From: JAHOYW01 sp963664605 | Lineage (GTDB): Bacteria; Verrucomicrobiota; Lentisphaeria; Victivallales; Victivallaceae | NCBI GenBank assembly: GCA_963664605.1 | Contig: OY761536.1 | Coordinates: forward strand, 3,038,001-3,102,000 | Length of the DNA stretch: 64,000 nucleotides | Direction of reading: 5' to 3' | The notes under the pieces: model-generated | Told to the model about the DNA's origin: nothing | Seen by the model: only the letters and a program-made list of their open reading frames with translations | Databases searched by the model: none | Program-made: the position numbers and the translations under genes | In this document: positions 9,701 through 16,440 of the stretch, piece after piece | How the letters are laid out: the number at the start of each line of letters is the position of its first letter | Numbering within the stretch: position 1 is the stretch's first letter

Positions 9701-10548
9701 CCGCAGGTCTCTCTGCAAACTCGGTAACCATCCCGCTTGCCCAGGGACAAAACGTTGTTCAACAAAATCAATGGCTCTACTTCAGTGGTCGCTACACGCA
9801 TCAGAGTACATCGGTCGATCAGCCGCAAATGAAAATATCTTTGTGGATGTATGGCGCATATGCCGGTACGGAAATAGTCATTGACGACGTTTCGGTTTGC
9901 GAAGTCGAGCTTGTCCCCAACGGGGGGGTTGAGCTTTATACAGGTGCTTTGCCGACGAGCGGATTTGGACAATGGATCAGCCCAGATTCCGGATCTTTGA
10001 CTGCATCCGTAGTGGATGGAGCGGGATATGGCGGAAGTAATGGGTTGAAGGTCGGTCCCTTCGCCCAGCAAGCCAACCAATTCAGCGTGCCGTTTTCGAT
10101 TTCCCTGCCTGCAGAGGAAGGTCGTACCTATGATTATTCATGCCGGGTGCGTTTGAGCGGCTTGGACGCCTCGCAGGTTTCTGGAGGCAACTATATTTTC
10201 TTGCAAATGACTGCCGCAGGTCTCTCTGCAAACTCGGTAACCATCCCGCTTGCCCAGGGACAAAACGTTGTTCAACAAAATCAATGGCTCTACTTCAGTG
10301 GTCGCTACACGCATCAGAGTACATCGGTCGATCAGCCGCAAATGAAAATATCTTTGTGGATGTATGGCGCATATGCCGGTACGGAAATAGTCATTGACGA
10401 CGTTTCGATTCGCAAAGTCGGCGTGCGTGCCAATGTGCAGGATGCAGTGACCGGTCTGCCCGTCGCAACGGATACGACGCACTGGGTCGATGATTTTCAG
10501 GAAAATGAGCAGAAGGTCTATCGAATTGATTCTGATTATATGTATTAG
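6799..10548 (+). CDS. Large secreted GH42-like hydrolase with carbohydrate-binding modules
   Basis: The 1249-residue protein has a signal peptide (1-28), a CBM4/9-like beta-sandwich (30-195, FNNGDFEAGNTAGWNVF...), a catalytic barrel (about 205-610) and a Rossmann-like domain (about 630-790). A C-terminal beta domain is interrupted by two identical CBM-like modules (about 868-1038 and 1039-1209). By comparison with its paralogues, the acid/base is probably Glu355 (AGEWFYP) and the nucleophile Glu535 (QEEDSRT). The CBM modules sit between FRLPCE and VRANVQDAVTG, where the 12731 paralogue is continuous (KLPQMSDVYDLTNN). The gene is visibly richer in G+C than its neighbours, which suggests separate acquisition. 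The substrate is unknown. Confidence 0.78.
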   Translation: MKRIVKYLMMKFFSIIVMCGFSASVYSQVSFNNGDFEAGNTAGWNVFNPHGNSVNWAVTSDSEDVHGGTYAGRLSQNSGADEMVIIFQSVDVSSFAAGTLLRVAWYIKTDNLVFTTPSNSAGTVLRCSNSSWEPLVYSYASGLHAGTTEYTLVEHLVELPAGTAVLECMMNIPEIASGSLCFDDLTVEVFDATMSYDPSVFPDCEVYQDISGSPRLSINGYDEPPTMFFGNTGGHVIYDEIEKAGAADVNLIQLGVELPWNGFSTGQMALALERNPNAMFLLRVNMSPPASWLAANPLPKIVADDGTLMSICTLASDDLAEEWNHQLNIMVRFLAQGPFSDRIISIHPTYLEAGEWFYPEINLHYYDYSEVNRARFADWAAQRYNQNLGELNAAWLKSLSAFSEIQIPPRSEWLSGDQGWFRDPAQRRWMTDYQLYHNDLVADRIISMATQLKNLTAGRMLYTCFGGYQMELLLNSFRQGVGNSGHMSLRRVLESPDVDIIASPTSYMDRGDGGPSNLMGPVDSIALAGKLQLQEEDSRTWLWTPWPEPGNDGVFYPTEWDTLQCLRRNFGNVLTHNLATWWMDLNANGAFNANSIWTNNSTLISMYVDSIQRKLPAAPQVAWIYDEDTPFWLKGDSIDLTIPNGYTQRSIFQSLGAQVGYYHIQDLDKLPNTVRLIVFINTFRMDDNERLLVEAVKSHGRTLLWLYAPGYVTETSLSIPAMSTLTGIPLELASSSMSTEMSVVDIFAPLTSGLSGHSFGAGTGAMQPVFKAVAGTPGVRALGTYTQGGGVGLALKESTAWNSIFCGAPVLSQKTLRAIARYSGVNLQVDGDKIDNQTDALQTNGRYMYVYARGQAGRRSFRLPCERVPNGGFDRETGALPTSGFGQWISPDSGSLTASVVDGAGYGGSNGLKVGPFAQQANQFSVPFSISLPAEEGRTYDYSCRVRLSGLDASQVSGGNYIFLQMTAAGLSANSVTIPLAQGQNVVQQNQWLYFSGRYTHQSTSVDQPQMKISLWMYGAYAGTEIVIDDVSVCEVELVPNGGVELYTGALPTSGFGQWISPDSGSLTASVVDGAGYGGSNGLKVGPFAQQANQFSVPFSISLPAEEGRTYDYSCRVRLSGLDASQVSGGNYIFLQMTAAGLSANSVTIPLAQGQNVVQQNQWLYFSGRYTHQSTSVDQPQMKISLWMYGAYAGTEIVIDDVSIRKVGVRANVQDAVTGLPVATDTTHWVDDFQENEQKVYRIDSDYMY
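9433..9895 (+). repeat. Tandem duplication, copy 1 (CBM module)
   Basis: These 463 bases recur at 9946-10408 without a difference that I can see; the period is 513 bases, exactly 171 codons, so the frame is kept. Each unit encodes one CBM4/9-like module (ALPTSGFGQWISPDSGSLTA ... IVIDDVS). Absence of even silent changes implies a very recent duplication or gene conversion. Confidence 0.95.
9946..10408 (+). repeat. Tandem duplication, copy 2 (CBM module)
   Basis: Second copy of the unit at 9433-9895. The copies differ only in the short linkers around them: VPNGGFDRETG before the first and VPNGGVELYTG before the second, and SVCEVE after the first against SIRKVG after the second. Confidence 0.95.
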
Positions 10549-10587
10549 TTACAATGAGATCTGACCTTTCCATCTGAAAAGTGTTTA

Positions 10588-10632
10588 CCCCCCTGTTTGA
10601 GCCAGCTTGCTGTGGCTAGATCAAACAGGGGG
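10588..10632. terminator. Long perfect hairpin after the 6799 hydrolase, possible terminator
   Basis: CCCCCTGTTTGA and TCAAACAGGGGG form a 12-bp perfect stem. The 20-base loop can itself pair (AGCCA with TGGCT), giving a long rod. It lies 40 bases after the hydrolase stop codon. No T-run follows on either strand, so classical rho-independent termination is uncertain. It could also be a transcript-stabilising structure or the scar of a small mobile repeat. Confidence 0.5.
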
Positions 10633-10662
10633 TACTTAGCTAAGGTTTGTCCTTAAGCCAAG

Positions 10663-10694
10663 TACAATAGGAACAATTAAAGAAACAAGTTGCA
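10663..10694 (+). promoter_or_regulatory. Third copy of the promoter/operator (weakened -35)
   Basis: TACAAT (10663-10668), AGGAACAAT and AGAAACAAGTTGCA (10681-10694) match the -10-to-operator stretch of the two promoters at 431 and 668. No TTGACA lies 17 bases upstream; CTAAGG is there, directly behind the hairpin at 10588-10632. The downstream leader matches that of the relic at 373-404, so this was the promoter of the hydrolase now starting at 12731, before the IS66 insertion. It may now be weak. Confidence 0.65.
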
Positions 10695-10953
10695 TTAGTT
10701 ATTAAAAAAAACGTAAAATCAGGTAAAAATTTAGTCTCATAAAGTTGAGTAGGAAATCAATAGTGATTTAAAGCACTGAAATAACCGGAAAAATCCGGAA
10801 AAGAAAAAAAACGAAAAAAAGTTTCATAATAATGGAAGTGAAAATTATGGCAGAAAGACAACAAAATAATAATCACGGGACAGGATATCCTGCCGGAATC
10901 AAAATTATGATTTCGGAATCAAGGAATACTTTCTGTTACCATATGTATTTTTG

Positions 10954-12459
10954 TCATGGTGCTTCCGCCATTTCGGGGCGTAAAAAACGTTTCAAGAGTG
11001 TAGAGGATGCATTATTGTTCATTATCTCCATCATTACTTTGATCGGATTTAAGCCTCTGAGCCTTGCCGTTCGTATAATGGTCATGATGATTGAAACATT
11101 GCGCTTGCCGCGTTCAGTCATGTTTCCAAAGGATATTTTTCTGAACAAGACTGCGTTCCTGATACCTTGCTCCGCCGCATTGTTAGTCGGGGGCACAGCA
11201 GGGTATTCGAGGAAAGTAAAGAGTTCGTCCTTAAATTTTATCAAGCGTTTGCGTATGTTGTCGCTTTCGTGGTGTTCGAGCTCAGAATGCTTGCGCAGTT
11301 TTCTGAATCTTTTTAGAATTTTCTTTTTAGCCGAACGGTATTCAGTATTAGAAAGAGCGGGGTGCACATTATGAAGAAATATAGCATCCTTAAACAAATC
11401 TTTGGTCTCTGTAAGGAAGTTTTTTGCTTCCGTGACAAGGGATTCATCTTTGAACAAATCTCTGATGTCACGCAGCAGATGGACAAGACATTTCTGTTTG
11501 CCGAAGGCTTCGACCAGACTAAGATAGGCGCTCCAAAAATCGCTTATAATGATACCGTTGTAGTATTCGCCGAGGTGGTCAATAACGACTTTAGAACCAC
11601 GGCTTTTATCAATATGAAAGAAAGCGATATTCGGGTTGGTAAATATCCAGAGCCAGTCACGCTTCCAGCCGGTTTCGTCGATATGCATAAACGGAAATTT
11701 GGACAAAGATTGCTTCAAACTTTCGTATGCCGGAGTAGCCTTTTCAGCAAGCTTATGGTCAAATCTGACCAACGATCCCGGTACTATTTTCAATCCGCAC
11801 AAGTATTCCAATATCTGCAACGTGCTGTTATAGGAAGCTTTGGCTTCATAACGGACATAAGCTGCTTTAGCTCTGGCATCCGGCCCGATAAAAGCGTTGG
11901 GAATTTCGTTATTACCCCAACCGTGGACGACGTTTTTACAATTACAACACCAGTAGTAACAGTGAACAAAGCAAGTGGAAGTAAGTTTGCCGTCTTCAAA
12001 GTCTTCCTGGATATGTTCAGTAGTATGGTTGCACGGCGAAATGTTTTCACCGCCGCACAATGGGCAAGCATCAAGATAAACATCAATAGTTTTATCAACC
12101 TGCTCAGGTTTAGCTCGAAACCAGCCGGGATGTCCCACCGGAGCGCCACGCTTCTTGGGGTTCTCAGGAGCTTCTTTCTTTTTATGTTTTTTAAAGGGAG
12201 CCTGAAGTGCTTCGGAAAGATCCTTTTCAAGTTTGGATTTATCATCTTCAAGTTCCTTGACGCGTGCCTGAAGTTTTACAGTCTGCCAGTTGGCGATATC
12301 CATGGAAAATTCAAGTTCATCAACACGGTTTCTCAGGTAGTCGCGATCGGCAAGAATCGATTCAGGAGCTTCGCCATTAAGAAAAATACAAAAGTTCTTG
12401 AAGGGACAGTAGGGGCCTTGGCTTTTCCCGGAATGGAAAGCTGCTTTGCCATATCCCAT
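10954..12459 (-). CDS. IS66-family transposase
   Basis: The 501-residue protein has an N-terminal coiled coil (RDYLRNRVDELEFSMD..., about 38-90), a basic linker and a zinc-finger motif (CPLCGG, with a later C..C pair). The DDE transposase domain includes HIDETGWK (first Asp), ISDFWSAY (second Asp) and NNAAEQGIRNAV (catalytic Glu). The order and the final PTNNAAEQ block are diagnostic of IS66. Length is normal for the family and no frameshift is seen. GGAGGG lies just before the ATG at 12459. It acts on the ends of its own element. Confidence 0.95.
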   Translation of the reverse strand: MGYGKAAFHSGKSQGPYCPFKNFCIFLNGEAPESILADRDYLRNRVDELEFSMDIANWQTVKLQARVKELEDDKSKLEKDLSEALQAPFKKHKKKEAPENPKKRGAPVGHPGWFRAKPEQVDKTIDVYLDACPLCGGENISPCNHTTEHIQEDFEDGKLTSTCFVHCYYWCCNCKNVVHGWGNNEIPNAFIGPDARAKAAYVRYEAKASYNSTLQILEYLCGLKIVPGSLVRFDHKLAEKATPAYESLKQSLSKFPFMHIDETGWKRDWLWIFTNPNIAFFHIDKSRGSKVVIDHLGEYYNGIIISDFWSAYLSLVEAFGKQKCLVHLLRDIRDLFKDESLVTEAKNFLTETKDLFKDAIFLHNVHPALSNTEYRSAKKKILKRFRKLRKHSELEHHESDNIRKRLIKFKDELFTFLEYPAVPPTNNAAEQGIRNAVLFRKISFGNMTERGKRNVSIIMTIIRTARLRGLNPIKVMMEIMNNNASSTLLKRFLRPEMAEAP

Positions 12460-12501
12460 GGAGTTCCCTCCGAATCAGTTAATTACGAACCTGTTATAAA
12501 T

Positions 12502-12530
12502 AGTTTAGCAGAAATTGCGACAAATGTCAA
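12502..12530 (-). promoter_or_regulatory. Probable promoter of the IS66 transposase
   Basis: On the minus strand, TTGACA (12530-12525), 17 bases, then TAAACT (12507-12502), about 40 bases ahead of the transposase start and inside the element. Confidence 0.5.
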
Positions 12531-12730
12531 TAATTTCTTTAAAGTAAATTGCATTTTGCACAAAAAATGATAAAACAACAAAGGAGACAATCGAAAAATG
12601 AATCAAGTAAGTAAAAGGTCTGAAAAAAGTTCAACTTTTTTCGGAGGAAGTAACTTTATGAAACTAAATAATTACAAAATCAGCAAGATATCAAAAATTA
12701 AGAAACTTGCTTTATAAAATAAGGAAACTC

Positions 12731-14908
12731 ATGTCTGTAAAAATTATAAATAAAAATAATGTTCCAGTACTGAATATTGACGGCAAAGATACTCCCTTAG
12801 TGTCTTTTTTTGGAAATTATTCAGATGTTGATGATAAGGGTAAAAAAAATACCTGTGACCAAATCAAAATGTCTGCTGAAACAGCCAGCATTCATATTCA
12901 TTCGGTCATTATACGTCTACCATGGAATCAAGCTGAGGACAGTCAGGATTACCGTGAAGTCGATGAAATTATCAACAGACTGGTCAAGGCTGACAAACAG
13001 ACTAAACTGATTGTTCGTTTTCACTCCTGTCAGGTAGAAACGTTTGAAGCTGGCGGTCATGACGGAACAGACCCCAAAAAGAATTTTGGAGACAGGTATA
13101 AGGATGAATTAATCAAATCCAATAGAGAGACTATCGATCATATCTCCTTTGCATCGGAAATATGGGAAAAAGATTTATTGATAAATATTGATAAGCTGAT
13201 TAGGCATTTTCAGTCACAAGCTTACAGAGACTCGATATTAGCGATACATCCGGATAATTGTGAATGGTTCTATCCTATTACATTTGACTGTGTGGGTGAT
13301 TTTTCTAAACCAATGTTGTCCAAGTGGCGCGAATTTACAAAAAAAAAATATCAGAGTAGTGAAAGCTTATCTGATAGCTGGGGAAAAGACTTTAGCTTAG
13401 ATAATATAGAGATACCTACGCTAGAAGAGAGATGCTCTGAAGAGGGTTCATCTTTTCTTGACCTCGAAAAATCCAGAAGAATATATGATTTTAATCAATT
13501 TTATAATGAGTTGGTAGCTGACTTGATAATCAGGATCGGTAAAACCATAAAAGAATCGTCAAACAACAAGTATCTGTCACTGACTTTTTATGGGTATCTG
13601 TTTGAGATCTCAAATAATTACAAATATGGGACTCAGCAGTCCGGGCACTGTGCTTTACATAAGGTTCTTGAAAGTGAGTATATCGACATGTTGGCCGGAC
13701 CGATTTCCTACTTTGAGAGATGGGACGCGGGCGAAACCGGCGGAGGATATTTCATGTGTCCTGTTGACTCTATTACAAAACATGGAAAGATCTGGATACA
13801 GGAGGATGACGCCAGAACTTATTTAAAACAAGGCGGTAAAGAGTGTAGAGCCGCGAGCAATTTGAAAGACACCATTAACATTGCTAAAAAGAATATGGCA
13901 AATACTATAATCCATAATAGCGGCACATGGTTTATGGACTTGAACGGAGAAGGCTGGTTAAAAGATGAAAAAATATGGCAAGAGATAAATAGTATTAATA
14001 ATATTTATCAAGCACTGTTTGAACAAAGCAAGGTCGAACAATTTAATTCTGAAGTCGCGGTGATTGTCGATGAAAAAAGCATCTATGCCATGGACGCTAA
14101 TCATGAATTAATGCAGTCGTTAGTATATAAAAATAGATATTTTCTATCGAGAATGGGTGTATCCTGTGGTTATTACCTGCTGTCTGATCTGCTAAAGGGA
14201 AAAGTACCAAAGGCAAAATTATATATTTTTCTCAATGCCGTAGATGTAAGCACGGATGAAAGAAAATATATCGACAACTCTCTAAAAAAACAGGACAGTA
14301 CTTTATTATGGATTTATGCACCTGGTTTTATTGATAAAGATAAGTCCAGCTGTAAAAATATCGAATCACTTACAGGTTTTGAAGTCGGTCAATTTGATAA
14401 TCTGGAAATACCGGAAATTAGAATGCTTGCAAACGAAAAATTTGCCAACATGGAAGCTAAAATCATAACTTATAACTTAGATGCATTTATTCCCGGACAA
14501 TTTCCTGTAACACCGGAGATATCCCCTTTGTTTTATATTAAGAATGATTGTGAAGTTCTGGGAACATACACAGCTAGCAACAAAGGCGCAATCGGTTTTA
14601 AAAAGACAGGCACAGCCAATTCGTTCTTTTACGGCAGCCCTTTGCTGTCCACGGAGTTTCTAATTGATCTTTGCCGCTTCGCAAAAGTTCATTTATACGA
14701 TGATACTGGAAGTGGTTTTGTCTTTAATAATAAACATTTTCTAGCGATTTCGTCTGAAACGGCGGGAGAAAAAACTATTAAACTGCCGCAGATGTCAGAT
14801 GTTTATGATTTAACTAACAATACTCTTTTAACCAGTCAGACCGACTGTTTCAAAATAGTGATGGATAAAAATGAAACAAATTATTACGGAATAAATTTTT
14901 CAATCTAA
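12731..14908 (+). CDS. GH42-like glycoside hydrolase, cytoplasmic paralogue
   Basis: The 725-residue protein is the same length as the 4391 paralogue but has no signal peptide, so it probably acts inside the cell. The catalytic region spans about 15-430. By alignment the acid/base is probably Glu178 (CEWFYP) and the nucleophile Glu358 (WIQEDDART). A Rossmann-like domain (YIFLNAVDVSTDERK..., about 490-580) and a C-terminal beta domain follow. The ATG at 12731 has AAGGA before it; the in-frame TTG at 12707 lies in the leader. It opens an apparent operon with the next three genes, 21, 14 and 34 bases apart. The operon's promoter/operator was displaced by the IS66 element. Confidence 0.75.
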   Translation: MSVKIINKNNVPVLNIDGKDTPLVSFFGNYSDVDDKGKKNTCDQIKMSAETASIHIHSVIIRLPWNQAEDSQDYREVDEIINRLVKADKQTKLIVRFHSCQVETFEAGGHDGTDPKKNFGDRYKDELIKSNRETIDHISFASEIWEKDLLINIDKLIRHFQSQAYRDSILAIHPDNCEWFYPITFDCVGDFSKPMLSKWREFTKKKYQSSESLSDSWGKDFSLDNIEIPTLEERCSEEGSSFLDLEKSRRIYDFNQFYNELVADLIIRIGKTIKESSNNKYLSLTFYGYLFEISNNYKYGTQQSGHCALHKVLESEYIDMLAGPISYFERWDAGETGGGYFMCPVDSITKHGKIWIQEDDARTYLKQGGKECRAASNLKDTINIAKKNMANTIIHNSGTWFMDLNGEGWLKDEKIWQEINSINNIYQALFEQSKVEQFNSEVAVIVDEKSIYAMDANHELMQSLVYKNRYFLSRMGVSCGYYLLSDLLKGKVPKAKLYIFLNAVDVSTDERKYIDNSLKKQDSTLLWIYAPGFIDKDKSSCKNIESLTGFEVGQFDNLEIPEIRMLANEKFANMEAKIITYNLDAFIPGQFPVTPEISPLFYIKNDCEVLGTYTASNKGAIGFKKTGTANSFFYGSPLLSTEFLIDLCRFAKVHLYDDTGSGFVFNNKHFLAISSETAGEKTIKLPQMSDVYDLTNNTLLTSQTDCFKIVMDKNETNYYGINFSI

Positions 14909-14929
14909 TAAAACACAAGGAAATTAGCA

Positions 14930-16426
14930 ATGTTAGACAAAAAAATATACAAAGAAAAAGTAAGAAATTGCTTTTTAGGAAAAATTATAGCCGGTGGTAT
15001 TGGCGCTCCCTATGAAGGACATCCATATCCTCTGAATTTAAAGACCGAAGACGCAATTATCGATATGAGCCCTAACGATGATTTGGAATTGCAGTTGGTA
15101 TGGTTGGTTTGGATGGAAAAATATAAGATGTCTCTCACCTGCGAAAAATTATCAGAAGCCTGGCTTTCAGTAATCAAATACGGCATGGATGAATATGGTG
15201 TTGCTATCAGGAACCTGAAACGTGGAATAAAACCGCCTTTTACAGGTGCAATTGATAATTATTATACTGATCAAATGGGCGCGGCAATCCGTTCGGAAAT
15301 ATGGGCATGTCTTTTCCCTGGACAGCCTGATATCGCTGGATATTTTGCTGAACAGGACTCCTCTGTTGATCATTGTAACGAAGGTGTCTGGGCGGAAATT
15401 TTTATAGCTAGACTCGAAAGCGAGGCTTTCGTCAATAACGATTTAATGCATGTAATTGATAAGGCTTTGGAAGCAATTCCTGAATCCAGTAAAGTTACTA
15501 CGGTAATAAAATTTGTTTTGGATTTACATAAAAATAACACGCCGCTACCTGAAATCAGACAAATAATAATGGATAATTTCGGGAGTCACAGTTTCACTGA
15601 TGTTATTATGAATATGGCTTTTATGTTTACCGCACTACTTTATGGCAAAGGCGATTTTATTAAAACAATCTTAATTGCCGTCAATTTCGGAATGGATACT
15701 GACTGTACCGCAGCGACCTGCGGGTCAATTTTTACCCTGATTCATGGTATAGATAGAATTCCTGAGAAATTTATCAAACAAGTCAATACAGAAATCAACG
15801 TAAACGAGTTCTTTAAGAAAATAGATATACCTAAAAATGTAAATGAGTTAATCGATCGGGTTGTCGCTCTTCAGGCTGAACTAGCTGAACAATTGAAGGG
15901 AAAAGCATATTCCTTCCCTGCTTACGAACCTTGCGTAGTACCTGAAGGCATGAATAAAATAAACAACGAATGGTTACTGGTTAAAGGTGAAGATTTAGCA
16001 GAGCTGAAAGAGATCGAAGATGCTCTAAAGTCCAATAAACCAATCCTGAAAAAGGATAATATTTTTAAACTTAAAACTGGCAATCTTAACCTAGATCTTT
16101 CAGATTACTGCGACTCAAGCGAATCGATTTTTATGTACACAAAACTTTCCACGGATCAAGATATTAAAGGACAATTAATGGCTTGTTCAAATACCGGATT
16201 AACTGCTTGGTTGGATGATGAGCAGATAATAAATTGCCACAGCAGACGGAAGCAGATTCCATCATTTCACCGCACTGAAGGCGGTGCGACCATTCCGATG
16301 ACATTCAAGAGCGGTAAGGAATATTTATTGAAGGTAAAATTATATCATTGCGTTAAAGGTGTTGAAATGTCAACTGCTTTTGGTGATATGAACAATCAGT
16401 TTATCGATATTGATTTTAAAATATAA
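14930..16426 (+). CDS. ADP-ribosylglycohydrolase-family protein
   Basis: The 498-residue protein opens like the ADP-ribosylglycohydrolase (DraG) family (FLGKIIAGGIGAPYEGHPY). It carries the metal-site signature near residue 262 (NFGMDTDCTAATCGSIFTLI), matching the usual GGDTDTIAA-GAI. After about residue 330 it has an extra C-terminal beta-rich domain. Family members cleave N-glycosidic ADP-ribose bonds. Many copies in carbohydrate operons, like this one between two glycosidases, probably act on other glycosides or nucleosides instead. No signal peptide is seen. The substrate is not inferable from sequence alone. Confidence 0.8.
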   Translation: MLDKKIYKEKVRNCFLGKIIAGGIGAPYEGHPYPLNLKTEDAIIDMSPNDDLELQLVWLVWMEKYKMSLTCEKLSEAWLSVIKYGMDEYGVAIRNLKRGIKPPFTGAIDNYYTDQMGAAIRSEIWACLFPGQPDIAGYFAEQDSSVDHCNEGVWAEIFIARLESEAFVNNDLMHVIDKALEAIPESSKVTTVIKFVLDLHKNNTPLPEIRQIIMDNFGSHSFTDVIMNMAFMFTALLYGKGDFIKTILIAVNFGMDTDCTAATCGSIFTLIHGIDRIPEKFIKQVNTEINVNEFFKKIDIPKNVNELIDRVVALQAELAEQLKGKAYSFPAYEPCVVPEGMNKINNEWLLVKGEDLAELKEIEDALKSNKPILKKDNIFKLKTGNLNLDLSDYCDSSESIFMYTKLSTDQDIKGQLMACSNTGLTAWLDDEQIINCHSRRKQIPSFHRTEGGATIPMTFKSGKEYLLKVKLYHCVKGVEMSTAFGDMNNQFIDIDFKI

Positions 16427-16440
16427 GAAGAGCTTAATTA

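Larger units (their letters stand above)
10723..12675 (-). mobile_element. IS66-family insertion sequence (1953 bp) with 8-bp target duplication
   Basis: The element begins GTAA at 10723 and ends TTAC at 12675. The terminal 24 bases are imperfect inverted repeats (21 of 24 match). The 8-bp direct repeats AAAATCAG flank it exactly, at 10715-10722 and 12676-12683, and GTAA ends with 8-bp duplications fit the IS66 family. It encodes only the transposase, on the minus strand, as in the ISBst12-like branch. It inserted into the leader between the promoter/operator at 10663 and the hydrolase gene at 12731. The 207 bases between the transposase stop and the left inverted repeat hold nothing else I recognise. 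Confidence 0.9.

Noticed and set aside
9625..10482. Two near-identical antisense ORFs (about 114-151 codons) in the hydrolase
   Set aside because: They are shadows of the perfect duplication in the large hydrolase gene.
10832..11374. A 180-codon plus-strand ORF
   Set aside because: It overlaps the transposase C-terminus in antisense and has no domain.
11362..12570. A 402-codon plus-strand ORF
   Set aside because: It is antisense to the IS66 transposase, which has all catalytic motifs; the plus-strand translation resembles nothing known.
10858..12582. ACAACAAA repeated on both sides of the transposase, as a target duplication
   Set aside because: No inverted repeats adjoin it, whereas AAAATCAG directly flanks matching GTAA/TTAC ends further out.
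12598..12717. A 39-codon ORF with a good RBS before the 12731 hydrolase
   Set aside because: Its first two thirds lie inside the IS66 right end and the rest in the old leader; the frame exists only because of the insertion.
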